NCBI RefSeq assembly: GCF_009799925.1
Contig: NZ_WELK01000005.1
Location: 146,404-210,403, forward strand
Direction of reading: 5' to 3'
Length of the DNA stretch: 64,000 nucleotides
DNA from: Pseudomonas sp. R-28-1W-6
Lineage (GTDB): Bacteria > Pseudomonadota > Gammaproteobacteria > Pseudomonadales > Pseudomonadaceae
The stretch's first letter is position 1; each line of letters starts with the position of its first letter. Made by a program: the position numbers and the translations under genes. Below, in pieces: positions 27,915-36,299 of this stretch. The notes beneath the pieces were generated by a model. The model was not told the origin of the DNA. It was given only the letters and a program-made list of their open reading frames with translations, and ran no database searches.

Positions 27915-28026
27915 GCGCGGCCATGCAACTAGCAAAGATCGCCGAGGGTCATAGTGCAAGCGGCGCTGGTTGTTCTTGGGCCGAGGCCGACCTAGCATGC
28001 CCCACCTGTAATGACGGAGGAACACC

Positions 28027-28848
28027 ATGAATACCCCATTGCGCCTGGCTGGAGTGGCTGTTTGCGGATTGCTCGCAGCCTGTCAGGCAGTCAGCACCAC
28101 CAGCGGCGGTGCCGTGGGTGTCGAGCGCAAGCAGTACATGTTCAGCATGCTGTCGACCCAGCAGGTCAACCAGATGTATGCGCAGTCCTACCAGCAAACC
28201 CTGGGCGAGGCCTCGAGCAAGGGCGTGCTCGACAAGAGCAGCCAGAACGCCCGGCGCCTGCAGGCGATTGCCGGCCGCCTGATCCGCCAGGCGCCGATCT
28301 TCCGCGCCGATGCGGCGCAGTGGCAGTGGGAGGTCAACCTGATCGACAGCCCGGAGCTGAACGCCAACTGCGGCCCCGGCGGCAAGATCATCTTCTACAG
28401 CGGCCTGATCGAGAAGCTGCGGCTGTCCGATGACGAGATCGCCGCGGTCCTGGGCCACGAGATCGCCCACGCCCTGCGCGAGCACAGCCGCGAGGCGATG
28501 TCCAAGGCCTACGGCATCGAGCTGGCCAAGCAGGGCGCCGGTGCCTTGCTGGGGCTGGGTTCCAACAGCATGGTCCTGGCCGATGCCGCGGTGGAGTACG
28601 GCATGACCCTGCCCAACAGCCGCGGCAACGAGAACGAGGCGGATATCATCGGCCTGGAGCTGGCGGCGCGCGCCGGCTTCGACCCGAATGCGGCGATCAG
28701 TCTGTGGCAGAAGATGAGCAGTGCCGGTGGCGGCGCGCCGCCGGAGTTCATGAGCACCCACCCGTCCTCCGGCAGCCGCATTACGGCCTTGCAGGCGGCG
28801 ATTCCCAAGGTCATGCCGCTGTACCAGCAGGCCAGGGGCCGGCAGTAA
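28027..28848 (+). CDS. M48 family metalloprotease, lipoprotein
   Basis: Zinc endopeptidase of 273 residues, likely anchored in the cell envelope facing the periplasm. The lipobox LAAC has Cys19 after a hydrophobic signal. The zinc motif HEIAH lies in VLGHEIAHALREHSREAM and the third ligand is the first Glu of NENEADIIGLELA. Length and layout fit the LoiP/YcaL group of outer-membrane quality-control proteases. GGAGG at 28016-28020 sets the start at 28027. Substrates are unknown. It stands alone between the chemoreceptor gene and convergent genes. Confidence 0.9.
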   Translation: MNTPLRLAGVAVCGLLAACQAVSTTSGGAVGVERKQYMFSMLSTQQVNQMYAQSYQQTLGEASSKGVLDKSSQNARRLQAIAGRLIRQAPIFRADAAQWQWEVNLIDSPELNANCGPGGKIIFYSGLIEKLRLSDDEIAAVLGHEIAHALREHSREAMSKAYGIELAKQGAGALLGLGSNSMVLADAAVEYGMTLPNSRGNENEADIIGLELAARAGFDPNAAISLWQKMSSAGGGAPPEFMSTHPSSGSRITALQAAIPKVMPLYQQARGRQ

Positions 28849-28855
28849 CAGCACC

Positions 28856-28875
28856 GCGGCGCCTCCGGGCGCCGC
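28856..28875. terminator. Hairpin between convergent genes (weak terminator)
   Basis: GCGGCGCC (28856-28863) pairs exactly with GGCGCCGC (28868-28875) around TCCG. There is no T tract on either side, so it may act in both directions only weakly or with Rho. Confidence 0.4.
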
Positions 28876-28899
28876 TGTCGTCAGGAGCGGGTCGCAGGC

Positions 28900-29343
28900 T
28901 CAGGGCAGGGCTTTTTCGGTGAACGGCTGGGTCTGCAGGCCGAGCTGGGAGCGGAAGCTTTCCATGTCGAACATGGTGCAGATCTCGCGGATATCGCCGG
29001 TCGAGGTCAGGCACCAGAAGGCCATGGCCGAGATGCTCATCACCTTGTCGCTCGGCGGATAGCCCAGGGCGGGCTTCTGGATGGTGCCGATCAGGGTGCT
29101 CCAGGTCACCACCTTGTTGCCTTCGGCGATGCATTCCTCGAGCACGACCTCCAGGTCCGGCATGGCGCTGCGGATGTCCTGCACCATCTGCACATAGGCC
29201 GCGCTGTCCAGCGGCCGGCCGATGAACGAACTCTTGTAGAGAAAGTCCGGGCTGTGCAGTTGCTCGGCCAAGGCCAGCCGACCCTTGTTCCATGACAGGT
29301 CGATGTGCTGGCGCACGCGCTTCTTCATCTCTTCCAGTGACAT
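28900..29343 (-). CDS. SnoaL-like / NTF2-fold protein (nuclear transport factor 2 family)
   Basis: Small protein of 147 residues with a SnoaL-type polyketide-cyclase-like pattern: an N-terminal helix (MSLEEMKKRVRQHIDLSWNK), the FIGRPLDSAAYVQMVQDIR region, and strands around VVLEECIAEGNKVVTW. Many relatives are ester cyclases or have unknown functions, so no reaction is assigned. ATG 29343 has GAGGAG just upstream; the frame stays open to a TTG at 29376 without a suitable ribosome site. A perfect 22-bp hairpin lies upstream. Confidence 0.75.
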   Translation of the reverse strand: MSLEEMKKRVRQHIDLSWNKGRLALAEQLHSPDFLYKSSFIGRPLDSAAYVQMVQDIRSAMPDLEVVLEECIAEGNKVVTWSTLIGTIQKPALGYPPSDKVMSISAMAFWCLTSTGDIREICTMFDMESFRSQLGLQTQPFTEKALP

Positions 29344-29367
29344 GTACTGCTCCTCAGTCAGGCGGGG

Positions 29368-29389
29368 ACTGTGCAACTCCTTGCACAGT
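29368..29389 (-). promoter_or_regulatory. Perfect palindrome upstream of the SnoaL-like gene
   Basis: ACTGTGCAA and TTGCACAGT form a perfect nine-pair inverted repeat with a four-base loop, about 25 bases upstream of the start codon and 60 bases after the Gdt1-family gene. It could be a protein-binding operator or an RNA hairpin. No T tract follows it on the minus strand. Confidence 0.4.
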
Positions 29390-29449
29390 TTACCAGCCTG
29401 ATTCGGGGCGATGACTGGCCCTGCCGGCGGCTACCGGTGCGGCTTTTTC

Positions 29450-30034
29450 TCAGAGACCGCCGACCAGGCCCAGTGCTTGACAGGCTGCGTAGATCGCCAG
29501 GGCCAGGAAGCAGGTGGCGGCGAGGCGATGAATGAGCGTCAGCGGCAGACGATCGGCAGCGAAATGCCCGGCCAGGACCACCGGCACGTTGGCCAGCAGC
29601 ATGCCCAGCGTGGTGCCGGCGACCACCATGAACAGGTGCTGGTACTGGGCGGCCAGCATCACGGTGGCGATCTGCGTCTTGTCGCCCATTTCGGCGATGA
29701 AGAAGGCGATCAGCGTGGTGAGGAACGGGCCGTAGCGCTTGAGGGCAGAGGTTTCGTCGTCGTCCAGCTTGTCCGGAATCAGGGTCCACACGGCCACTGC
29801 GGCGAAGCAGGCGGCGAGGATCCAGCTCAGGGTGGTCGGCGAGAACAGCCCGGCGACCCAGTGGCCCACCGCGCCGGCGACGAAATGGTTGGCCAGGGTG
29901 GCGATGACGATGCCCCAGATGATCGGCCAGGGCCGGCGGAAACGTGCGGCCAGGACCAGCGCGAGCAGCTGCGTCTTGTCGCCGATTTCGGCCAGGGCAA
30001 CGATTCCAGTGGAGACGAACAGGGATTCCAGCAT
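29450..30034 (-). CDS. Gdt1/UPF0016 (TMEM165) family cation transporter, probable Mn2+ exporter (MneA-type)
   Basis: Inner-membrane protein of 194 residues with six predicted membrane helices in two homologous halves. Each half carries the family signature: ALAEIGDKTQLLAL near residue 13 and FIAEMGDKTQIATV near residue 105; the acidic residues bind the cation. Bacterial members export Mn2+ and have been named MneA. The leader carries a yybP-ykoY Mn2+ riboswitch, which strongly supports manganese as the substrate. AGGAAT lies just before ATG 30034. Confidence 0.93.
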   Translation of the reverse strand: MLESLFVSTGIVALAEIGDKTQLLALVLAARFRRPWPIIWGIVIATLANHFVAGAVGHWVAGLFSPTTLSWILAACFAAVAVWTLIPDKLDDDETSALKRYGPFLTTLIAFFIAEMGDKTQIATVMLAAQYQHLFMVVAGTTLGMLLANVPVVLAGHFAADRLPLTLIHRLAATCFLALAIYAACQALGLVGGL

Positions 30035-30067
30035 CAGGCATTCCTAAGGGGCGGGTTCGACGGTTAG

Positions 30068-30234
30068 CTATGACACGTACGACCTCCCCGCCCCGGGTAA
30101 GGTGTGCGTGTCATAGGTCTTGTCAAACCCAGGCCTGCTGCAGGCCGGAGGTCGCATGCGCCATGCTCTGTGGAGCAAGTGTGTTGACGCATGCCGGGTG
30201 AGCGGGCGCTCACGGGAGACTACTCCCCTAGGAC
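30068..30234 (-). ncRNA. yybP-ykoY manganese riboswitch (aptamer 30234-30110) and expression platform
   Basis: On the minus strand the leader has the conserved 5' block GGGGAGTAG (30228-30220) and the 3' block ACAAGACC (about 30124-30117), the two hallmarks of this class. The P1 stem pairs GUCCUAGG (30234-30227) with CCUAUGAC (30117-30110), seven of eight bases. CUAUGACACG (30116-30107), which overlaps the P1 3' strand, can instead pair perfectly with CGUGUCAUAG (30077-30068). This gives two mutually exclusive folds. No T tract follows, so control is probably at translation or through Rho. Confidence 0.9.
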
Positions 30235-30241
30235 GGGCGGC

Positions 30242-30270
30242 ATTGTGCCGAACCGCACCGGCCAGGGCAA
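30242..30270 (-). promoter_or_regulatory. Sigma-70-like promoter of the riboswitch transcript
   Basis: Reading the minus strand, TTGCCC (30270-30265) and CACAAT (30247-30242) are separated by exactly 17 bases. Transcription would start a few bases before the P1 stem of the riboswitch at 30234, the expected position for a riboswitch leader. Confidence 0.6.
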
Positions 30271-30289
30271 GCCCGGGCGTCGGAGTCGC

Positions 30290-31288
30290 CTAGCGCCGCC
30301 GGGCGCGGTAGATGCGGAAGCCCTCGGCATCCTTGAGCGTCTGGCAGGCGCCCAGGTGCTGCTCGATCAGCGGCGGGTATTTGAGGAAGCTGTTGGCCAC
30401 CAGGCGCAGCTCGCCGCCCGGTTGCAGGTGCTGGGCGGCCTGGCGCAGCAGCTGCTCGGTGGCCTGGTAGCTGGTATGCACGCCCTGGTGGAACGGCGGG
30501 TTGCTGAGGATGGCGGCCAGCTCGCAGGGCGCCGCATCGATGCCGTCGCCGGCGATGACCTCGGCCTGCAGGCCGTTGGCGGCCAGGGTCAGGCGGCTGC
30601 TGGCGACGGCGAAGGCGTCCACGTCCAGCAGGCTGACCTGGCTGTGCGGGTAGCGGCGCTTGAGCGTGGCGCCGAGCACGCCGGCGCCGCAGCCGAAGTC
30701 GAGCAGGTGGCCGGCCGGCAGCTCGCCGAGCTGTTCTAGCAGCAGGGCGGTACCGCGATCCAGGCGGCCATGGCTGAACACGCCGGGCAGGCTGACCACC
30801 TGCAGCGGGCCGTCGCTGAGTTGCAGCTGGTAGTGCCGGGCCAGGCCTTCCAGGTCGGGGCTGGCCGGCGCCCGGGTCACGCTGACCTGCCACAGCTGGC
30901 AGTGGCGGGCGCTGTCCAGCTTGCGCGCATGGCCATAGGCCGCCAGCTGCTTGGCCGCCCGTTCGATGCCGGCGCGTTTCTCGCCGACCAGGAACAGCTC
31001 GCGGCCGTCCAGGCGGGCGGCCAGGGCCTGCAGCAGGTAGTCGGTCAGCTCGCGCGACTTGGGCAGGAACAGCACGGCCGCGCCGAAGTCGCCCTCCGGT
31101 GTGCCGGTGCCGAACTGGCAGCGCCCGGCGAAACGGGCCTGCAGCAGGGCCTGTTCGCCGGCGTGCCAGCTCCAGCCGCGGGCGTTCGGCAACCGGTCGA
31201 GCAGGTCGTCGGCCGGCAGCCCGGCGAGCAGCAGCGGGCCTTGGAACAGCTCCGCCTGGCGCAGCAATACTTCGCTTCGTGGGTCCAT
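30290..31288 (-). CDS. rsmC: 16S rRNA (guanine(1207)-N(2))-methyltransferase
   Basis: Methylates G1207 of 16S rRNA in the 30S subunit using SAM. The 332-residue protein has two Rossmann-like halves: a degenerate N-terminal domain (about 1-155) and a C-terminal catalytic domain with the SAM loop [12 protein letters not shown] and the catalytic SNPPFHQG motif. ATG 31288 is preceded by GGAGAG. The reading frame stays open upstream through the neighbouring dehydrogenase gene, but there is no evidence of a fusion. Confidence 0.93.
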   Translation of the reverse strand: MDPRSEVLLRQAELFQGPLLLAGLPADDLLDRLPNARGWSWHAGEQALLQARFAGRCQFGTGTPEGDFGAAVLFLPKSRELTDYLLQALAARLDGRELFLVGEKRAGIERAAKQLAAYGHARKLDSARHCQLWQVSVTRAPASPDLEGLARHYQLQLSDGPLQVVSLPGVFSHGRLDRGTALLLEQLGELPAGHLLDFGCGAGVLGATLKRRYPHSQVSLLDVDAFAVASSRLTLAANGLQAEVIAGDGIDAAPCELAAILSNPPFHQGVHTSYQATEQLLRQAAQHLQPGGELRLVANSFLKYPPLIEQHLGACQTLKDAEGFRIYRARRR

Positions 31289-31323
31289 GGGCGGCTCTCC
31301 GCTCGGGAAAAAGGGCGCGTAGC

Positions 31324-32286
31324 TTAGCCGACCACTCGCCGCGCTGCACCGGCGAAGAAGGCCTGGGCATTCTCCGCCAGCTGGCCGACGATGCGCTGGC
31401 GCGCCTCGCGGCTGCCCCAGGCGTTGTGCGGGGTGACGATCAGGCGCGGGATGTCCGCCGCCAGCAACGGGTTGCCGTGGCGCGGCGGCTCCTCGCTGAG
31501 CACGTCGCAGGCCGCGCCGCCCAGGTGGCCGGCGCGCAGGGCATCGGCCAGCGCCTGCTCGTCGACCAGGCCGCCGCGGGCGGTATTGATCAGTAGCGCC
31601 TGGGGTTTCATCAGGGCCAGCTCGGCGGCGCCGATCAGGTTGCGCGTGTGCTCGGTGAGCGGGCAGTGCAGGCTCAGGGCATCCACCTGCGGCAGCAGTT
31701 CGGCCAGCGCCAGGCGATCGGCGCGGGCCGGGCGGCCGGGCAGGGCGCCGAGCAGCACGCGCATGCCGAAGGCCTCGGCCAGACGGGCCACTGCGCCGCC
31801 CAGTTCGCCATGGCCGAGCAGGCCGAGGGTCTTGCCCTGCAGCTCGATGATCGGAAAGTCCAGCAGGCAGAACTGGCTGGCGTGCTGCCAGGCGCCGTCG
31901 CGCACGGCGGCCTGGTAGTCCGGCAGGCGGGTGGCCAGGGCGAGCAGCAGCATCAGGCAGTGCTGGGCGACCGAGGGCGTGCCGTAGCCCTGGCAGTTGC
32001 ACGCGCGGATGCCCAGCCGGCGCGCCGCGTCCAGGTCGACATTGTTGGTGCCGGTGGCGGCGATCAGGATCAGCTTGAGTTGCGGGCAGGCGGCGAGGGT
32101 CTGGGCGTCCAGGCGAACCTTGTTGCTGATCACCACCTGGGCGCCCTGCAGGCGTTCCACTACCTGCTGCGGGGTGCTGCCGTCATGCAGGGTCAGGCTG
32201 GCGAAGGCCTGGCGCAGGGGCGTCAGGTCGAGGTCGCCGAGGTCGAGCGAACGGTGGTCGAGAAAGACTGCGTGGCTGTTGTGCAT
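31324..32286 (-). CDS. hprA: D-2-hydroxyacid dehydrogenase, glycerate dehydrogenase-like
   Basis: NAD(P)-dependent dehydrogenase of 320 residues, likely reducing hydroxypyruvate to D-glycerate. It has the nucleotide-binding loop [11 protein letters not shown] (a His replaces the usual Leu in GLG), the substrate Arg in [11 protein letters not shown], and the catalytic His in VTPHNAWGS. The N-terminal half includes [17 protein letters not shown], typical of the group. ATG 32286 is chosen; an extension to 32352 would run across the divergent promoter region. It lies 35 bases upstream of rsmC, probably in one transcript. Confidence 0.82.
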   Translation of the reverse strand: MHNSHAVFLDHRSLDLGDLDLTPLRQAFASLTLHDGSTPQQVVERLQGAQVVISNKVRLDAQTLAACPQLKLILIAATGTNNVDLDAARRLGIRACNCQGYGTPSVAQHCLMLLLALATRLPDYQAAVRDGAWQHASQFCLLDFPIIELQGKTLGLLGHGELGGAVARLAEAFGMRVLLGALPGRPARADRLALAELLPQVDALSLHCPLTEHTRNLIGAAELALMKPQALLINTARGGLVDEQALADALRAGHLGGAACDVLSEEPPRHGNPLLAADIPRLIVTPHNAWGSREARQRIVGQLAENAQAFFAGAARRVVG

Positions 32287-32366
32287 CAGCTGTACCTGTC
32301 GTCGGCAAGGGGGATTGGCGTAAGGTTGCCAGTCTGACGCGGTCTTTCCCACTATTCGGAGGTTTC

Positions 32367-32996
32367 ATGTACTGGGCGGAGTTTCTCACCGTGGCCTTGA
32401 TCCATCTGCTGGCCGTGGCCAGCCCGGGGCCGGATTTCGCCATCGTGGTGCGCGAGAGCGTGGCCCATGGCCGGCGTGCCGGCACCTGGACGGCGCTGGG
32501 CGTCGGCACGGGGATCTTCGTGCATGTCGGCTACTCGCTGCTGGGCATCGGACTGATCGTGTCGCAGTCGATCGTGCTGTTCAACGCACTGAAGTGGCTG
32601 GCCGCGGCCTACCTGTTCTATATCGGCATCAAGGCCCTGCGTGCGCGCCCGGCGGCCCCGGGAGCGCTGGAGGCGTTGGGCGCGGCTGGCGAGCGCTCGC
32701 CGCGTTCGGCCTTCATGACCGGGTTCATCACCAACGGCCTGAACCCCAAGGCCACGCTGTTCTTCCTCTCGCTGTTCACCGTGGTGATCAACCCGCACAC
32801 GCCGCTGTCGGTGCAGGCCGGTTACGGACTCTACCTGGCAGCCGCGACGGCGCTGTGGTTCTGCCTGGTGGCGATGCTGTTCAGCCAGGCACGCGTGCGC
32901 GCCGGCTTCGCGCGCCTGGGCCACTGGTTCGACCGGCTGATGGGTGCGGTGCTGGTGGGCCTGGGCGTGAAGCTGGCGTTTACCGAACTGCGTTGA
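32367..32996 (+). CDS. LysE/RhtB family amino acid exporter
   Basis: Inner-membrane exporter of 209 residues with about six hydrophobic helices. The family motif SPGPDFAIVVRESVAHGRRAG follows the first helix, and GFITNGLNPKATLFFLS is the conserved central loop and helix. Relatives export homoserine, threonine or other amino acids; the substrate here is not evident. CGGAGG lies seven bases before ATG 32367. It is divergent from hprA, with 80 bases between the starts. Confidence 0.9.
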   Translation: MYWAEFLTVALIHLLAVASPGPDFAIVVRESVAHGRRAGTWTALGVGTGIFVHVGYSLLGIGLIVSQSIVLFNALKWLAAAYLFYIGIKALRARPAAPGALEALGAAGERSPRSAFMTGFITNGLNPKATLFFLSLFTVVINPHTPLSVQAGYGLYLAAATALWFCLVAMLFSQARVRAGFARLGHWFDRLMGAVLVGLGVKLAFTELR

Positions 32997-33010
32997 TTCG
33001 GCGCCCAGAA

Positions 33011-33036
33011 AAAAGCCCCGCCTAGGCGGGGCTTTT
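33011..33036. terminator. Bidirectional intrinsic terminator
   Basis: A perfect 26-bp palindrome: AAAAGCCCCGCCT followed by its exact inverse. It gives a GC-rich stem with T tracts on both strands and lies between the convergent exporter and thiolase genes, so it can end both transcripts. Confidence 0.9.
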
Positions 33037-33050
33037 CGTTACTGCTGGTG

Positions 33051-34226
33051 TTACAGCAGTTCGATGGCGATCGCGGTGGCTTCGCCGCCGCCGATGCACA
33101 GCGAGGCCACGCCGCGCTTGCCGCCCTTCTTCTGCAGGGCGTTGATCAGGGTGACGATCAGGCGCGAGCCGGTGGAGCCGACTGGGTGGCCCTGGGCGCA
33201 GGCGCCGCCGTAGACGTTGACCTTGGCGTGGTCCAGGCCGTGTTCGCGCATGGCCAGCATGGTGACCATGGCGAAGGCTTCGTTGATCTCGTACAGGTCG
33301 ACGTCGTCCTTGCTCCAGCCGGTCTTCTTGAACAGGTTGGTCATGGCGCCGATCGGGGCGATGGTGAATTCGCTCGGGTCCTGGCTCTGGGTGGCGTGGG
33401 CAACGATCCTGGCCAGCGGCTTGTGGCCGCGCTTGGCCGCTTCCTCGGCGGTCATCAGGACCAGGGCGCTGGCGCCGTCGGAGATCGAGCTGGCGTTGGC
33501 GGCGGTGATGCTGCCGTCCTTGCGGAACGCCGGCTTGAGGTCGGGGATCTTGTCCAGGTTGGCGTTGAGCGGCTGCTCGTCGTCCTTGACCACGACCTCG
33601 CCCTTGCGGCTGGTCACGCTGACCGGGACGATTTCGCTGACCAGGGCGCCGTCCTTGATCGCCGCCTGGGCGCGTTGCAGCGACTCGATGGCGTAGGCAT
33701 CCATCTGTTCACGGGTGATGCCGTACTGGTCGGCGGTTTCCTGGGCGAAGGAACCCATCAGGCGGCCGGTGCGGGCGTCTTCCAGGCCGTCGAGGAACAT
33801 GTGGTCCTTGATCTCGCCATGGCCCATGCGCAGACCGCTACGGGCCTTCTCGAGGATGTAGGGGGCGTTGGACATGCTTTCCATGCCGCCGGCGACCATC
33901 ACGCTGTTGGTTCCGGCCTTGAGCAGGTCGTGGGCCAGCATCACGGCCTTCATGCCGGAGCCGCACAGCTTGTTGATGGTGGTGCAGCCGGTGGCGGCCG
34001 GCAGACCGGCATTCAGCGAAGCCTGGCGCGCCGGGCCCTGCTTGAGGCCGGCGGGCAGCACGCAGCCCATGATCACTTCCTGCACGTCGGCCGGCTGGAT
34101 GCCGGCGCGGGCCACGGCTTCGCGAATGGCGATGGCGCCCAGCTCCACGGCGGGAACGCTGGACAGGCTGCCTTGGAAGCCGCCCATCGGGGTGCGGGCG
34201 CCACTGACGATGACGATATCGGACAT
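33051..34226 (-). CDS. Acetyl-CoA acetyltransferase (thiolase)
   Basis: Thiolase of 391 residues, the normal size for biosynthetic or short-chain thiolases. The catalytic triad is complete: nucleophile Cys88 in INKLCGSGMKAV, His347 in CAQGHPVGSTGSR, and Cys377 in SLCIGGGEATA. AGAGGT precedes ATG 34226. It is divergent from the acyl-CoA ligase gene, with 172 bases between starts. With the ligase and the DUF1302/DUF1329 genes it matches a gene order I recall from P. aeruginosa (PA3925-PA3921). It could act in beta-oxidation, or in acetoacetyl-CoA formation. Confidence 0.93.
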   Translation of the reverse strand: MSDIVIVSGARTPMGGFQGSLSSVPAVELGAIAIREAVARAGIQPADVQEVIMGCVLPAGLKQGPARQASLNAGLPAATGCTTINKLCGSGMKAVMLAHDLLKAGTNSVMVAGGMESMSNAPYILEKARSGLRMGHGEIKDHMFLDGLEDARTGRLMGSFAQETADQYGITREQMDAYAIESLQRAQAAIKDGALVSEIVPVSVTSRKGEVVVKDDEQPLNANLDKIPDLKPAFRKDGSITAANASSISDGASALVLMTAEEAAKRGHKPLARIVAHATQSQDPSEFTIAPIGAMTNLFKKTGWSKDDVDLYEINEAFAMVTMLAMREHGLDHAKVNVYGGACAQGHPVGSTGSRLIVTLINALQKKGGKRGVASLCIGGGEATAIAIELL

Positions 34227-34398
34227 CGGTATTACCTCTTGCTGGTGAAGCCAAGTACGGCCAGGTGAGGTGATTCTACTCCGTGACCAAAAGAGGCCAA
34301 AGAGTCACGAGGAAAATCATTCTTTGGGCTGATTAATGCACTGCCTGCGCCGCTCTAGATTGAGCGCCATAGAAAAACTCCAAGAAAAGGACCCCGCC

Positions 34399-36081
34399 AT
34401 GCTGCAGACCCGTGTCATTCCACCGGCTGACAACGCGCACGAAGCGCCACTGCTGATCAAGCGCCTGTTGCTCTCCGGCATCCGCTACGAGAAGACCCGC
34501 GAGATCGTCTACCGCGACCAGTTGCGCTACAGCTATGCCACCTTCAACGAGCGTGTGGCGCGCCTGGCCAATGTGCTGAGCGCGGCGGGGGTGAAGGCGG
34601 GCGACACCGTGGCGGTGATGGACTGGGACAGCCATCGTTACCTGGAATGCATGTTCGCCATTCCGATGATCGGCGCGGTGCTGCACACCATCAACATCCG
34701 CCTGTCGGCCGAGCAGATCCTCTACACCATGAACCATGCCGAGGACAGGTTCGTGCTGGTCAACAGCGAGTTCGTCCCGCTGTATCAGTCGGTTGCCAGT
34801 CAGCTGACCACTGTGGAGAAGACCCTGCTGCTCACCGATGGCGCCGAGAAGAGCGCCGAGCTGCCCAACCTGCTGGGCGAGTACGAGCGCCTGCTGGCCG
34901 CGGCCAGCGCGCAGTACGACTTCCCGGATTTCGACGAAAACTCGGTGGCCACCACCTTCTACACCACCGGCACCACCGGCAATCCCAAGGGCGTGTACTT
35001 CACCCATCGCCAGCTGGTGCTGCACACCCTGGCCGAAGCCAGCGTGCTGGGCAGTCTGGACAGCGTACGCCTGCTCGGCACCAACGACGTGTACATGCCG
35101 ATCACCCCGATGTTCCACGTGCACGCCTGGGGCATTCCGTACGTCGCCACCATGCTTGGCATCAAGCAGGTCTATCCCGGTCGCTATGAGCCGGACATGC
35201 TGTGCCGGCTGATTCGCGAGGAGAAAGTGACCTTCTCCCATTGCGTGCCGACCATCCTGCAGATGATGCTCAACGCTCCCAGCGCCCAGGGCTATGACTT
35301 CGCTGGGTTGAAGGTGATCATCGGCGGCAGCGCACTGAATCGCGCCCTGTACGAGGTGGCCAAGGCGCGTGGCATCCAGCTGACGGCGGCCTACGGCATG
35401 TCCGAGACCTGCCCGCTGATCTCCTGCGCGCATATCAACGACGAGCTGCTGGCGGGTAGCGAGGACGAGCGCACCACCTACCGGATCAAGGCCGGCGTAC
35501 CGGTACCGCTGGTCGAGGCGGCTATCATGGCCGCGGACGGGCGCCTGCTGCCCGCCGATGGCGAGACCCAGGGCGAGTTGGTGCTGCGCGCGCCTTGGCT
35601 GACCATGGGCTACTTCCGCGAGCCGGAGAAGGGCGCCGAGCTGTGGCAGCACGGCTGGCTGCACACCGGTGACGTCGCCACCCTGGACGACTTCGGCTTC
35701 ATCGACATCCGCGATCGCATCAAAGATGTGATCAAGACCGGTGGCGAGTGGCTGTCCTCCCTGGAACTGGAGGACCTGATCAGTCGTCACCCGGCGGTAC
35801 GCGAGGTGGCGGTGGTGGGTATCCCCGATCCGCAGTGGGGCGAGCGTCCCTTTGCCCTGCTGGTGCTGCGCGAGGGACAAAGCCTGGATGCGCGTGGCCT
35901 CAAGGAACACCTGAAACCCTTCGTCGAGCAGGGGCATATCAACAAGTGGGCGATACCCAGCCAGATTGCACTTGTTACCGATATTCCCAAGACCAGTGTC
36001 GGCAAGCTGGACAAGAAACGCATTCGCCTGGATATCGCCCAGTGGCAGGCCTCGGGGAGTGCCTTCCTGTCGACCCTGTGA
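34399..36081 (+). CDS. Fatty acyl-CoA ligase (AMP-forming), AlkK-like
   Basis: Activates a fatty or related carboxylic acid to its CoA thioester through an acyl-AMP. The 560-residue protein has the ATP/AMP loop FYTTGTTGNPKGVYFTH, the adenine motif YGMSETCPL, the hinge region LHTGDVATLDDFGFIDIRDR, the IKTGGEWLSSLELED motif, and a C-terminal Lys in TSVGKLDKKRIR. Overall form is like medium-chain ligases such as AlkK; chain length cannot be read from sequence. ATG 34399 is preceded by AAAGGA; an upstream ATG at 34336 lacks a ribosome site. Confidence 0.9.
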   Translation: MLQTRVIPPADNAHEAPLLIKRLLLSGIRYEKTREIVYRDQLRYSYATFNERVARLANVLSAAGVKAGDTVAVMDWDSHRYLECMFAIPMIGAVLHTINIRLSAEQILYTMNHAEDRFVLVNSEFVPLYQSVASQLTTVEKTLLLTDGAEKSAELPNLLGEYERLLAAASAQYDFPDFDENSVATTFYTTGTTGNPKGVYFTHRQLVLHTLAEASVLGSLDSVRLLGTNDVYMPITPMFHVHAWGIPYVATMLGIKQVYPGRYEPDMLCRLIREEKVTFSHCVPTILQMMLNAPSAQGYDFAGLKVIIGGSALNRALYEVAKARGIQLTAAYGMSETCPLISCAHINDELLAGSEDERTTYRIKAGVPVPLVEAAIMAADGRLLPADGETQGELVLRAPWLTMGYFREPEKGAELWQHGWLHTGDVATLDDFGFIDIRDRIKDVIKTGGEWLSSLELEDLISRHPAVREVAVVGIPDPQWGERPFALLVLREGQSLDARGLKEHLKPFVEQGHINKWAIPSQIALVTDIPKTSVGKLDKKRIRLDIAQWQASGSAFLSTL

Positions 36082-36299
36082 CCGCTATTTCGTACCTTTT
36101 CATGCTTTTACCGGAGCCAAGCAAACGCTTGGCTTATAAATTGCTGTCGCAGAACGGGCTTTCAACCTGCGCCAGATTTTGTGACTCAGCGGTCTAGAGA
36201 GGTTGGCGCCCGGAAATCACACTTTCGGGGGATCAAGCCGAGAAGGCCGCTGGCTATAGTCCGCACCATCCATAACAAAAAACACATGGAGTAGCGTCG
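36082..36299 (+). promoter_or_regulatory. Intergenic region upstream of the DUF1302-DUF1329 genes
   Basis: This 218-base gap is noticeably more AT-rich than its surroundings. A TATAGT at 36255-36260 could be a -10 box, but no good -35 is seen. There is no clear terminator for the upstream ligase gene. GGAG at 36287-36290 serves the DUF1302 start. Confidence 0.35.

Noticed and set aside
30290..32002. A 570-codon open frame joining rsmC to the upstream dehydrogenase region
   Set aside because: The extra N-terminal part is the hprA-like gene read out of frame. RsmC has a proper start at 31288 with a ribosome site.
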